DNA from: Rhodothermales bacterium | GTDB taxonomy: Bacteria > Bacteroidota > Rhodothermia > Rhodothermales > VXPQ01 | Assembly (NCBI GenBank): GCA_022821845.1 | Contig: JAJECT010000005.1 | Location: 41,322-105,321, forward strand | DNA length: 64,000 bases | Direction: 5' to 3' | Shown here: positions 26,145 through 35,464 of the stretch, one piece after another | Layout: the number at the start of each line of letters is the position of its first letter | Numbering within the stretch: the stretch's first letter is position 1 | Notes under the pieces: generated by a model | The model's input: the letters and a program-made list of their open reading frames with translations, nothing else | Told to the model about the DNA's origin: nothing | Databases searched by the model: none | Program-made: the position numbers and the translations under genes

Positions 26145-29100
26145 ATGATCAAATTTTTCCAGTCGCTGTTCGGCGACAAGAACCTGCGGGAGCTCAAGCG
26201 GCTCTGGCCGATCGTCGACCGCATCAATGCGGCTTGCGAGGACCTGTCCGGCCTTTCGGACGAGGCGTTGCGGGCCCGGACGGACGATTTCCGGGAACGC
26301 ATTCGGGAGGCCGCGGCGGACAACGAAGCGCGTCGGGAAGCGCTGCGGGCCCGGTTGGGGAGCGCGGCTTCCGCGCCGGAGCCGGATACGTTGTCGCCGG
26401 ACGCGCCCGCGCCCTTTTCGGAGAACGGCGTGGCGCGCGCGGCGGGCAAGGAACTTTCGCCCGAGGAGCACCGGGCGCTTTTCGACGAACTCGACCGGCT
26501 GGAAGAAGAGTGGCTGGAGATCGTGGAGGGCGTGCTCGACAGCCTGGTTGCAGAGGCGTTCGCCGTGGCCAAGGAAACGTGTCGCCGCCTGCTGGGGAAG
26601 GAATGGGAAGCCGGGGGGACGCGCATTGCCTGGGACATGGTGCCGTACGACGCGCAGTTGCTGGGCGGGGTCGTGCTTCATCAGGGGCGCATTGCGGAGA
26701 TGAAGACGGGCGAGGGCAAAACGCTCGTGGCCGTCCTGCCTATTTATCTTAACGCGCTGGCGGGGCGCGGCGTGCACGTGGTGACGGTCAATCCGTACCT
26801 GGCGCAGCGCGACGCGGAATGGATGGGTCCGGTGTTCGAGTTCCACGGCCTGACCGTGGACGTGATCGACAAGCACGAATCGCACTCGGAAGCGCGCCGC
26901 CAGGCCTACCGCGCCGACATTACCTACGGCACGAACAACGAGTTCGGGTTTGATTACCTGCGAGATAATTCGTTCGTGTCCCAGCAGGAGCAACTGGTTC
27001 AGCGCGGACACCATTTTGCGATCGTGGACGAGGTGGACTCCGTGCTGATCGACGAGGCGCGTACGCCGCTTATTATTTCCGGACCCGTTCCCCAAGCGAA
27101 CGACAGCCGCTTTGCGGAACTCCAGCCCGTCATCGAGAAACTGGTGTACGCCCAGCAGAAGGCGGTGGCGGGGTTCGCGTCCGAGGCGGAGCGGCGGCTG
27201 CGAGAGCGGGATCAGGCGGAGGAGTCCGCCGACCGCAAGGCGGCCGCGGAGCTGGAGGGCGAGGCCGGCCTGGCGCTCTTGCGCGCCCGCCGCGGATTTC
27301 CCCGCAACAAGAAGCTCCAGAAATTGCTTCAGGAAACGGGCGTGGCGCAGTTGCTGCGCAAAACGGAATTTTTCTACTTGCAGGACAATGCGAAGAATAT
27401 GCCGCTCGTGGACGAGCCGTTGTTCTTCGCGCTTGAGGAGAAGCAGCACGCCATCGAAATGACGGAGCAGGGCCGCGCGTTCGCGGCGCGGACCGCCGGG
27501 GAAGATACGGACCTGTTCGTGCTCCCCGACATGGGCGACGAGATTGCTTCCATAGAGACCCGATACGAGGAGCGTCGCCGCCAGGTCGAGGCGGACATCG
27601 AGGCCGATGCGTCCCTGGACGAGGAGAAGAAGGAAAACAAGCGCGCGAACGACGTCCGCCTGCTCGCCAAGGAAGAGGAAGGGGAAAAACGCAAACTCTA
27701 TACGCTGTATTCCGAACGGGCGGAGCGGCTGCACGCCATTGAGCAATTGCTCAAGGCGTACACGCTGTACGAGAAAGACGTGGAGTACATCGTGCAGGAA
27801 GGGCGGGTGCAGATCGTGGACGAGCATACCGGCCGGGTGCTTTCCGGGCGGCGGTATTCCGACGGGCTGCACCAGGCGATCGAGGCCAAGGAAAAGGTGC
27901 AGGTGCAGGCGGCGACGCAGACGTACGCCACCATCACGCTTCAGAATTATTTCCGGATGTACGATAAACTTTCCGGCATGACCGGCACCGCCGAAACGGA
28001 AGCCGAGGAGTTCTGGAAAATCTACGAGATGGATGTGGTGGTGGTCCCCACGAACCGGCCCATTGCGCGCGACGACCTGGACGACCTCGTATTTCGGACG
28101 AAGCGCGAGAAATACCGCGCGGCCATCGAGCAAATCTCCGCGTACCACGAGGGGGGGCGGCCCGTACTGGTGGGCACCACCTCCGTGGACGTATCGGAAA
28201 CCCTGTCTCGCATGCTCAAGCGATCCGGCATTCGGCATAATGTGCTGAACGCCCGCCGGGACCGGGCCAAGGCGGAGGCGGATATCGTGGCCGAGGCGGG
28301 CCGCCGCGGGGCCGTGACGATCGCTACGAACATGGCCGGACGCGGCACGGACATCAAGCTGGGGGACGGCGTGCGCGAGGCCGGAGGGCTGGCCATTCTG
28401 GGCACGGAGCGCCACGAGAGCCGCCGGATCGACTTGCAGTTGCGGGGGCGGTCCGGGCGGCAGGGAGATCCGGGCGAAAGCCAGTTCTACGTATCGCTTG
28501 AAGACGACCTGATGCGCCTCTTCGGTTCGGACCGCGCCGCCAGGGTGATGGATCGGCTGAACATGGAAGAGGGCGCCGTCATCACGCATCCATGGGTTAA
28601 CAAGAGCATCACCCGGGCGCAGAAAAAAGTCGAACAGAACAACTTCGCCATTCGCAAGCGCCAGCTCGAATACGACGACGTGCTCAATTCGCAGCGGCAG
28701 GTAATCTACGACCGCCGCCTGCATGCGCTCAAGGGCGAGCGGTTCCACGGAGAAATTCTGGAAATGCTCCAGGACGTGATTGCGAAGATGGTGGAACGGC
28801 ACTACGGAGAGGGCGCCGTGGACGAGTTGCGCGAGGAAATCCTGCGCAAACTGGCGTTCGAGTTCGAGATCGACCGGGAAGCCTTTGCCCGCCTTGGCGA
28901 GGACGGAGTGGAGCAACAGATATACGACGCCGCCATTGCGTTCTACCAGAGCAAGCGCGAGGCCCTTTCGCGCCCGTTCCACAAGGGCATGGAGCAGGTG
29001 ATGGAGCAGGACGAGGAGCGCCGTCCGGTCCGGGTGTTCGTGGATTTTACGGACGGACGCCGGTTGTTGCGGGCGGTGGTGAAGGTGGAGGAGGCCGTGG

Positions 29101-29636
29101 GCACGGAAGGGCGCATCGTGAACGATACGCTCGAACGCACGGCCATGCTCAACATCATCGACGAAAAGTGGATGGGGCATCTCCGGGAACTCGACGAAAT
29201 CAAGGAGGGCGTTGGACTTCGCGCCTACGGGCAGCGGGACCCGCTCGTCGAATACAAGATGGAGGCGTTCAAACTTTTCGCGGAGATGATGGAGACGATC
29301 AACGAAGAGGTGGTTTCGTTCGTCTTCAAGGCCGGACCGCTCGTCGGCGAACAATCCGCTCGTTCCGCTCCTGCGCGGCGCCGTCTCGACCCGAACCGGG
29401 CAAGGACGCGCCACGACTCCATGGAGCCGACCTATGGCGCGCGCGCAGGCCGGGGGCCGACGGCGGCGTCCGCCGACCGGGACCCGACCGCCCGCAAGGA
29501 GACCGTCGTAGTAGATCAGAAAATCGGGCGCAATGAAAAAGTGACCATCCAGAACCCGTCTACCGGGCAAACGCAAACGCTCAAGTACAAGCTGGCCGAG
29601 CGGAAAATTGCAGAGGGCTGGGTGCTGGTATCCTGA
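26145..29636 (+). CDS. secA: Preprotein translocase ATPase SecA (long Bacteroidota-type form)
   Basis: A 1163-residue motor that drives unfolded proteins through SecYEG. Key motifs are Walker A MKTGEGKT (186-193), the DEAD-like VDEVDSVLIDEART (about 295), MTGTAETE, TNMAGRGTDI and GRSGRQGDPGES. Walker A sits about 85 residues further in than in E. coli because of an N-terminal insertion; a second charged insertion lies around residues 340-520. Both are usual for Bacteroidota SecA. The C-terminus ends KIGRNEKVTIQNPSTGQ... and lacks the CxCxSGx8CC/H zinc motif. Start at MIKFFQSLFGDKN; the longer in-frame upstream leader is not SecA-like. Confidence 0.97.
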   Translation: MIKFFQSLFGDKNLRELKRLWPIVDRINAACEDLSGLSDEALRARTDDFRERIREAAADNEARREALRARLGSAASAPEPDTLSPDAPAPFSENGVARAAGKELSPEEHRALFDELDRLEEEWLEIVEGVLDSLVAEAFAVAKETCRRLLGKEWEAGGTRIAWDMVPYDAQLLGGVVLHQGRIAEMKTGEGKTLVAVLPIYLNALAGRGVHVVTVNPYLAQRDAEWMGPVFEFHGLTVDVIDKHESHSEARRQAYRADITYGTNNEFGFDYLRDNSFVSQQEQLVQRGHHFAIVDEVDSVLIDEARTPLIISGPVPQANDSRFAELQPVIEKLVYAQQKAVAGFASEAERRLRERDQAEESADRKAAAELEGEAGLALLRARRGFPRNKKLQKLLQETGVAQLLRKTEFFYLQDNAKNMPLVDEPLFFALEEKQHAIEMTEQGRAFAARTAGEDTDLFVLPDMGDEIASIETRYEERRRQVEADIEADASLDEEKKENKRANDVRLLAKEEEGEKRKLYTLYSERAERLHAIEQLLKAYTLYEKDVEYIVQEGRVQIVDEHTGRVLSGRRYSDGLHQAIEAKEKVQVQAATQTYATITLQNYFRMYDKLSGMTGTAETEAEEFWKIYEMDVVVVPTNRPIARDDLDDLVFRTKREKYRAAIEQISAYHEGGRPVLVGTTSVDVSETLSRMLKRSGIRHNVLNARRDRAKAEADIVAEAGRRGAVTIATNMAGRGTDIKLGDGVREAGGLAILGTERHESRRIDLQLRGRSGRQGDPGESQFYVSLEDDLMRLFGSDRAARVMDRLNMEEGAVITHPWVNKSITRAQKKVEQNNFAIRKRQLEYDDVLNSQRQVIYDRRLHALKGERFHGEILEMLQDVIAKMVERHYGEGAVDELREEILRKLAFEFEIDREAFARLGEDGVEQQIYDAAIAFYQSKREALSRPFHKGMEQVMEQDEERRPVRVFVDFTDGRRLLRAVVKVEEAVGTEGRIVNDTLERTAMLNIIDEKWMGHLRELDEIKEGVGLRAYGQRDPLVEYKMEAFKLFAEMMETINEEVVSFVFKAGPLVGEQSARSAPARRRLDPNRARTRHDSMEPTYGARAGRGPTAASADRDPTARKETVVVDQKIGRNEKVTIQNPSTGQTQTLKYKLAERKIAEGWVLVS

Positions 29637-29704
29637 ACCGGGGTTATGTTGCGGATATTTTTTTGTCTGTTGTCCCGGAGAATCCTTAAGCCGTTCGCGT
29701 TCCC

Positions 29705-31414
29705 TTGCTGAAGTCTCTTTACGTCCGCGATTATGCCCTTATCGAGGAACTCCGCGTCGAGTTCGATGCGGGGCTTACGGTTATTACGGGCGAGACGGGC
29801 GCGGGCAAATCCATTCTGATTGGCGCGTTGCAGGCGATTCTGGGCGTACGGACTTCGTCTTCCGTCATCCGGTCCGGGGCCGCAAAAGCCGTGATCGAGG
29901 GGCTATTCGATTCGGGGGACGACCCGGCTATGGCGTCCTTGCTGCGGGAGTACGCGGCGGAACCGGCTCCGGTCACGATCCTGCGGCGGGAAATCGCGCC
30001 TTCGCACAGCCGCGGTTTTATCAACGATACGCCCGCCACGCTCTCGGCGATGCGCGCCGTGGCCTCTCGCCTCATCGACTTGCATGGGCAGCATGAGCAC
30101 CAGTCGCTGCTGAACGTTTCCACGCACCTGGGCCTCCTGGACGATTTTGGGCGGCTCGGCGCGGCCCGCGAGGCGTACGCAGGGCATTACCGGGCGTTCT
30201 CGGCGCTGCGCAAAGAGCGGGAGGCGCTGGCGGCGCGGCAGCAGGAAATGGAGGAGCGGCGCGCGCTGCATGATTTTCAGATCGAAGAGATCGATGGCGT
30301 ATTGCCCCGGGAAGGGGAAGAAGAAGCGCTCGAAAAAGAGCGGCGCGTACTGGAGCATGCGGAACGCTTGCACGAGGCCTCTGTCCGGCTGGGCGCCGCC
30401 CTGTACGAAGGCGGGGGCTCCATCCACGATCAGCTGGTCGCCGTGCGCGACGAACTGCGAGAACTGGCGGAAATCGATCCTCTTTTCGGGGAAACGCTGG
30501 ACGAAATCGAGGCGGCCTGCATCGTTGCGGCGGAGACGGCCTCGTTTTTGAAGCAATACGGCGAACGGGCCGCCTCCGACCCCGAGCGGCTCGAAGAAAT
30601 CAGAATGCGGCTGGTCGATCTGCGGAGCCTGGCCCGGAAATACGGCGGCACGCTGGAGGCCGCGCTGGCGCATCGCCGCAAGATCGGCGAAGCCCGCGAG
30701 GAGGCGGAGCGTTTCGACGCCGCGCTTGCGTCCCTCGCGGAGCGAATGGCGGCGACCCGGGAGCAGTTGTCCGAGGCCGCCGGAAGCCTGAGCGCGCAAC
30801 GCAAGGAGGTGGCCCGCGCTATCCGGAAAGCCGTGGAGGAGGAATGCGGCAAGCTGGGCATGGCCGATTGCCGGTTCGAGGTGCGGTTCTCTGTGGACGA
30901 GCATCCGGAAGGATGGATTGTCGCAGGGGATCGGCGGGCGGCGGCGCATGCGTCGGGCATGGATCGCGCCGAGTTCTACATCTCCACGAACCGGGGCGAG
31001 GCGTTGCGTCCGCTGGTTCGCGTGGCGTCCGGCGGGGAGATCAGCCGGATCATGCTGGCCCTGAAGACGGTGCTGGCGCGCAGCGAGGCGTTTCCGGTGC
31101 TCGTGTTCGACGAGATCGACACCGGTATTTCAGGCGCGGTGGCGGGCAAGGTGGGGCAAAGCTTGCGCGCGCTGGCGGTCAGCCATCAGGTTGTCGCCAT
31201 CACGCATCTTCCCCAGATCGCGTCGCAGGGAGACGCGCATTTCGTGGTGGAGAAATACGCGTCGGGCGCGCGCGTCGCCACGCGCATCCGCCGCCTGGCC
31301 GAAGAGCAGCGAGCGGAACAGGTTGCCGGGTTGATGGCGGGCAACGAAATTACGGACGCGGCGCTGCAAAGCGCCCGGGATTTACTGAAAGCCAGCCGCA
31401 AGGGAGGGGCATAA
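29705..31414 (+). CDS. recN: DNA repair protein RecN
   Basis: A 569-residue SMC-like ATPase for double-strand-break repair. The N-terminal KSLYVRDYALIEELRVEF is followed by Walker A GETGAGKS, central coiled coils (about 155-370), signature VASGGEISRIMLALK, Walker B VLVFDEIDTGISG and His-switch VVAITHLPQIASQGDAHF. The start is TTG at 29705, giving the family-typical MLKSLYV; no ATG fits. The stop TAA shares a base with the ATG of the phosphohexomutase gene (TAATG). It lies 68 bases after secA. Confidence 0.96.
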   Translation: MLKSLYVRDYALIEELRVEFDAGLTVITGETGAGKSILIGALQAILGVRTSSSVIRSGAAKAVIEGLFDSGDDPAMASLLREYAAEPAPVTILRREIAPSHSRGFINDTPATLSAMRAVASRLIDLHGQHEHQSLLNVSTHLGLLDDFGRLGAAREAYAGHYRAFSALRKEREALAARQQEMEERRALHDFQIEEIDGVLPREGEEEALEKERRVLEHAERLHEASVRLGAALYEGGGSIHDQLVAVRDELRELAEIDPLFGETLDEIEAACIVAAETASFLKQYGERAASDPERLEEIRMRLVDLRSLARKYGGTLEAALAHRRKIGEAREEAERFDAALASLAERMAATREQLSEAAGSLSAQRKEVARAIRKAVEEECGKLGMADCRFEVRFSVDEHPEGWIVAGDRRAAAHASGMDRAEFYISTNRGEALRPLVRVASGGEISRIMLALKTVLARSEAFPVLVFDEIDTGISGAVAGKVGQSLRALAVSHQVVAITHLPQIASQGDAHFVVEKYASGARVATRIRRLAEEQRAEQVAGLMAGNEITDAALQSARDLLKASRKGGA

Positions 31415-32841
31415 TGGCGAATATTCGTTTTGGAACCGACGGCTGGCGGGCCGTGATCGCGGAGGATTTTACGTTCCGCAATTTGCATCGGGTGGCGTAC
31501 GCCGCGGCGGCATGGGCCCTGGAGCGGTCCTCTGCGCCGAAGGTGGTCATCGGGTACGATACGCGGTTTCTGGGGCGCGCTTTCGCCGAATATACGGCCC
31601 GGGTGCTGGCTTCGGCGGGGGTCAAGGCGCTTTTGCCGGATTCGTTCGTCCCCACCCCTGCCGTAAGCTGGGCTACGCGGGAACTCGGGTGCACGGCGGG
31701 CGTGGTCATTACGGCCAGTCACAATCCGCCGGAATATAGCGGGTTCAAGTTGAAGGCGGACTTCGGGGGGCCGCTGTTGCCGGACAGCGTCGCCGAGGTG
31801 GAAGCCCGCATCCCTGCCTCCGCCGACGACTTGCCGCCGCTGCGGTCGCTGGATCGGCTGCGGGCAAGCGGGGCCCTTGCGGAGCAGGATATTATGACGG
31901 GCTATCTGGCGTGTTTGCGGGAGCGGCTGGATATCGAGGCGATTCGCGCTTCCGGCCTGCGCGTGGCGCACGACGCCATGTTCGGGGCGGGCCAGGGCGT
32001 TTTCTCCGCCTTGCTGGGGGCCGGACAGGTGGCGGCGTTGCGGCATGAACGCAACCCCGGTTTCGGGGGGCAGCCTCCCGAACCGATCGAGCGCAACCTT
32101 GGCGTGCTTGCCGACGCTATCGCCGTCGAAGGGTGCGCGGCGGGCATTGCCCACGACGGCGACGCGGATCGGGTGGCGCTCTTCGACGAGCGAGGGCAGT
32201 TCGTGGATTCGCATACGTTGCTTGCCTTGCTGCTTCGGTATTTGCACAAGGACGCTGGGCTGTCGGGTCGCGTGGTGAAGGCCTTTTCGAGTACGTCGAT
32301 CATTGACCGCATGGGCGCCGCGTACGGGCTTCCCGTGGAAACGACGCGGATCGGGTTCAAGCACATCGCCGCGCATATCGTGCAGGGAGACGTGCTGCTT
32401 GGCGGCGAGGAATCCGGGGGCATTGCGGCGCAGGGCCATATTCCCGACCGGGACGGGCTGTACATTGGCTTGCTTGTCCTGCAAATGATGGCGCGGCGAG
32501 GCAAAAGCCTGTCGGAACTCGTTGCAGAATTGCACGACGAGTTTGGCGCGCAAGCCTATCGCCGCATCGATTTTCGTACGTCCGCCGCGGCCAAGGAAGG
32601 CATTCTGCAACGGCTTCGGGCGGGCCGCGGTCCTGTCCGGTTCGCCGGTTCGCCGGTGCTTCGCGTGGATCCTTTCGACGGGTTCAAGCACTACGTCGAG
32701 GGAGGTTGGCTGCTGGTGCGGCCTTCGGGTACGGAGCCCTTGTTGCGGGTCTACGCCGAGGCGGAAACGCCGGAACGCGCGCAGGCGCTTATTCGCGACG
32801 CCGCCGGGCAGTTGGGCTTGCCGGTTCCGCAGGCGGGATGA
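31414..32841 (+). CDS. Phosphoglucomutase/phosphomannomutase-family protein
   Basis: A 475-residue alpha-D-phosphohexomutase that interconverts 6- and 1-phosphosugars. The four expected elements are present: phosphoserine loop VVITASHNPPEYSG, metal loop HDGDADRVALFD, sugar-specificity loop GGEESGGIA and phosphate-binding loop RPSGTEPLLRVYAEAE. FGTDGWRAVI at the N-terminus is typical of the bacterial family. The GEESGG loop fits glucose- or mannose-type substrates rather than phosphoglucosamine, but specificity is not certain. It starts within TAATG at the recN stop and is preceded by an AGGGAGG ribosome-binding site. Confidence 0.9.
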   Translation: MANIRFGTDGWRAVIAEDFTFRNLHRVAYAAAAWALERSSAPKVVIGYDTRFLGRAFAEYTARVLASAGVKALLPDSFVPTPAVSWATRELGCTAGVVITASHNPPEYSGFKLKADFGGPLLPDSVAEVEARIPASADDLPPLRSLDRLRASGALAEQDIMTGYLACLRERLDIEAIRASGLRVAHDAMFGAGQGVFSALLGAGQVAALRHERNPGFGGQPPEPIERNLGVLADAIAVEGCAAGIAHDGDADRVALFDERGQFVDSHTLLALLLRYLHKDAGLSGRVVKAFSSTSIIDRMGAAYGLPVETTRIGFKHIAAHIVQGDVLLGGEESGGIAAQGHIPDRDGLYIGLLVLQMMARRGKSLSELVAELHDEFGAQAYRRIDFRTSAAAKEGILQRLRAGRGPVRFAGSPVLRVDPFDGFKHYVEGGWLLVRPSGTEPLLRVYAEAETPERAQALIRDAAGQLGLPVPQAG

Positions 32842-32883
32842 TCCCCGGTCGGCGCAATGCAGCGTCCGGGCTTGCGGCGGCGG

Positions 32884-33426
32884 TCATTGCAGGCGGTCGG
32901 CGTATTCCTTGCGCAGTTTGGCGACCTTTGGGGCGATAACGATGTGGCAATAAGGCTGCCGGGCATGGTCCCGGTAGTACGCATGGTGCTCCTTTTCCGC
33001 AAGGTAGAAGGCATCCAGCGGCTCGATTTCGGTCACGACGGGGCCCGGCCAAATACCTTTTTCGTCGATCTCGCGCCGCGCCTTTTGCGCCGCGGCAGCC
33101 TGGGATTCGTTATGACACAGGATAATGGAGCGGTATTGCGGTCCGACGTCCCCGCCTTGCCGGTCCGGCGTCGTCGGGTCGTGCATTGCGAAAAACACGT
33201 CGAGCAGGTCCCGGTAGGATATTTCGGACGGATCGAAACCTATTTGCACTACTTCGGCATGGCCCGTGCGTCCCGTGCATACCTGTCGGTACGTCGGATC
33301 GGGGACATGGCCGCCGGCATAGCCCGGAACGATGTTGCGAACGCCCCTAAGCGGCTCGAATACGGCTTCGAGACACCAGAAGCAGCCGCCGCCGAGCGTG
33401 GCTTGCTCCAGAACTTGTTCCGTCAT
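32884..33426 (-). CDS. msrA: Peptide methionine-S-sulfoxide reductase MsrA
   Basis: A 180-residue enzyme that reduces methionine-S-sulfoxide in proteins. The catalytic GCFWC motif is at residues 14-18, with the usual family segments VPGYAGGHVPDPTYRQVCTGRTGHAEVVQIGFDP, HDPTTPDRQGGDVGPQYRS and HHAYYRDH. No signal peptide, so it is cytoplasmic. The C-terminal recycling cysteines seen in some MsrA are not obvious. Its ATG overlaps the stop of the upstream epimerase gene by four bases (operon galM-like to msrA on the minus strand). Confidence 0.96.
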   Translation of the reverse strand: MTEQVLEQATLGGGCFWCLEAVFEPLRGVRNIVPGYAGGHVPDPTYRQVCTGRTGHAEVVQIGFDPSEISYRDLLDVFFAMHDPTTPDRQGGDVGPQYRSIILCHNESQAAAAQKARREIDEKGIWPGPVVTEIEPLDAFYLAEKEHHAYYRDHARQPYCHIVIAPKVAKLRKEYADRLQ

Positions 33427-34571
33427 GGCAAGGCGTCGAAGGAATAGATGGTGCGCGAAGCATACGTTTCTCCGGGCCGCAGAATGGTGGAGGGGAAGGC
33501 CTCCTGGTTCGGCGAGTCGGGAAAGTGTTGTGTTTCGAGGCAGAAGCCGCTTCGCTTTCCGTAGGATACGCCTTTGCCGGAAAGGGATCCGTCCAGAAAA
33601 TTTCCCGTGTAGAACTGCACGCCGGGTTCGGTTGTGTGCACGTCCAGGACGCGCCCGCTGAGGGGGTCCGTTACCCGGGCGGCGTGTTTCAGCATGCCCG
33701 CCGCTCCGTTCAGCGCGAAGTTGTGGTCGTAGCCCCCTCCGTGCGCGATTTGCGTATCGTCTGCGTCGATGCGGGCGCCTATGGCTGTCGGTTCTGTGAA
33801 ATCGAAGGGCGTTCCCGCGACGGGCTGCAACGCGCCGGTGGGAATCAGGCCTTCGTCCACGGGCGTGAACCGGTCCGCATGGAGCGTAAGTTCATGGCCA
33901 AGAATATCCCCGCTGCCCGCGCCGGCCAGGTTGAAATAGGTATGCTGCGTCAGGTTGACGGGGGTTGCTTTGTCGGTTGTCGCCCGGTAGTCGATTTCAA
34001 AGGCGTTTTCGTCCGTCAGCGCATAGGTTACCTCCACGTCGAGCGTACCCGGGTAGCCCTCCTCGCCGTCCGGGCTGACGTAGGCAAGCCGTACGCCGCG
34101 TCGTCCGGCTTCTTCGAACGGCTCCGCCTCCCACACCACCTTGTCGAACCCGCGTTCCCCGCCGTGCAAATGGTTGGGGCCGTTGTTGGCGGCGAGCGCA
34201 AAGGTTTCTCCGTCCAGCGAGAAGGAGGCCCCGCCGATCCGGTTTCCGTATCGTCCGACGAGGGAGCCGAAATAGGGGGACGATTCCAGATATTCTGCGA
34301 GCGTGTCGTATCCCAGCGCAACGTCCGCCGCCCTGCCTTCGGCGTCCGGCGCGAACAGGTGCGTAACGACGCCCCCGTAATTCGTGAGGCGGATTTCCAT
34401 GCCGCGCCCGTTCGTCATCGTGAATAGTTCTACGGGGACGCCGTCTACTTCGCCAAAGGGGGCGACCTGCACGCCGGGCGCAGACGCTTCTGCTCCCGTT
34501 TCGTCCGCGGAATCGGCGCAGGAAGCCATGAGCAGGGGAAAAAGCATAAGAAAGAGAGGGGATCGTCGCAT
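33423..34571 (-). CDS. galM: Aldose 1-epimerase (GalM family), lipoprotein
   Basis: A 382-residue mutarotase that interconverts alpha and beta anomers of free sugars. The signal peptide ends in lipobox LMASC (acylated Cys18), so the enzyme is predicted to be anchored in an envelope membrane rather than cytoplasmic. Motifs include VGRYGNRI, NNGPNHLHGGERGFDKVVW, PVNLTQHTYFNLAG with the catalytic His, and a Glu in GVQFYTGNFLDG...FCLETQHFPDSPN. An envelope location fits handling of extracellularly released sugars. Followed by msrA with a 4-bp overlap. Confidence 0.93.
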   Translation of the reverse strand: MRRSPLFLMLFPLLMASCADSADETGAEASAPGVQVAPFGEVDGVPVELFTMTNGRGMEIRLTNYGGVVTHLFAPDAEGRAADVALGYDTLAEYLESSPYFGSLVGRYGNRIGGASFSLDGETFALAANNGPNHLHGGERGFDKVVWEAEPFEEAGRRGVRLAYVSPDGEEGYPGTLDVEVTYALTDENAFEIDYRATTDKATPVNLTQHTYFNLAGAGSGDILGHELTLHADRFTPVDEGLIPTGALQPVAGTPFDFTEPTAIGARIDADDTQIAHGGGYDHNFALNGAAGMLKHAARVTDPLSGRVLDVHTTEPGVQFYTGNFLDGSLSGKGVSYGKRSGFCLETQHFPDSPNQEAFPSTILRPGETYASRTIYSFDALP

Positions 34572-34576
34572 GTCGC

Positions 34577-35464
34577 TTATCGAAGAGGTTCCAGTTTGTT
34601 GCGCAGGGTGGTTTCGAAATCGTCTCGGCGTACGGTGTGGGCGGCAAGGAGTTTCTTGCGGGAATCTTCCAGGGTAAGTACCTCCCAGTGTCCACGCGTC
34701 AAACGATATGTCCCGTTATCCCGCTGTGCCATTTCTGGAACAAGCCATATAATGTCTCCATCCCCAAGGTCATGGCTGGGATTTGAAGATGGTCCTCCAA
34801 TGGCTTCAAAAAAGGGACGATCGACTGCTACGGCCATTTTCGATCCCCATCGGCGTAGCGTGGGCACCTTGATTTGTAATTGCGGCATAAGTCTTTTCGC
34901 GCTGGACGAACGCCAATCCGGGCGGCGTGTCTCAGATGGAAATGGCGGCGTTGGCTGCATGCTCCTTGCCAGTTCCGAAAATTCGGATTGCATCCCGGGC
35001 CCGGAAAAATATACAGCCTGAATTTCCAAGCCATACCAGGCCCATCGCTCGTTGCTTCCACGGGCAATTACAAGATCGATTTTTCCCGCTGGCCTTCCCG
35101 TTTCCGTGCCCTGCATAAAGGGGACTTCTTTTGCAAGCATGACATCGTCCTGTGGAAAGTCAACGATATCCGCAAGCCACCGTACAATGACATGGTTTTC
35201 ATTGAACCTTTTTGGACATACGATAACAGGGCTTCCCTGCGGCGGGCACGCGATCATGCCGCCTTCGCCGGGCGCGTAGCTATTCAGCGAGCATATCCCG
35301 CCCTTTTTGCTGCAAGGCGGCGTTCCTTCCTGAAACGGACAGCACGGTCGTTTGTCCGGGCGATTGCTCAGCGCTATCCCGGCCAAGCGACTTCTTGAGG
35401 AGGGCGATAGATTCAGGAAGGAATATCCGTACCACTCAGCGATTCCATAGCGCGGCGCATTCAT
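34577..35464 (-). CDS. NotI-family type II restriction endonuclease
   Basis: A 295-residue protein with the layout of the NotI restriction enzyme family: a Cys-rich metal-binding region near the N-terminus (RPCCPFQEGTPPCSKKGGIC, Cys41/42/51/58, plus Cys73 and Cys83 in IACPPQGSPVIVCPKRF), then a PD-(D/E)XK-type core with GKIDLVIARG (Asp130) and YGLEIQAVYFSG (Glu147-Gln149, an ExQ variant). NotI holds iron in a Cys4 site, and the same is expected here. Its ATG overlaps the methyltransferase stop by four bases, giving a methylase-first operon on the minus strand. The target site cannot be read from the sequence. Because the partner is an adenine methylase, the site should contain an A/T pair, unlike NotI's own GCGGCCGC. 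Confidence 0.8.
   Translation of the reverse strand: MNAPRYGIAEWYGYSFLNLSPSSRSRLAGIALSNRPDKRPCCPFQEGTPPCSKKGGICSLNSYAPGEGGMIACPPQGSPVIVCPKRFNENHVIVRWLADIVDFPQDDVMLAKEVPFMQGTETGRPAGKIDLVIARGSNERWAWYGLEIQAVYFSGPGMQSEFSELARSMQPTPPFPSETRRPDWRSSSAKRLMPQLQIKVPTLRRWGSKMAVAVDRPFFEAIGGPSSNPSHDLGDGDIIWLVPEMAQRDNGTYRLTRGHWEVLTLEDSRKKLLAAHTVRRDDFETTLRNKLEPLR

Noticed and set aside
26073..29576. A 1167-codon minus-strand frame opposite secA
   Set aside because: It is a codon-phase shadow of SecA with biased composition and no recognisable domain.
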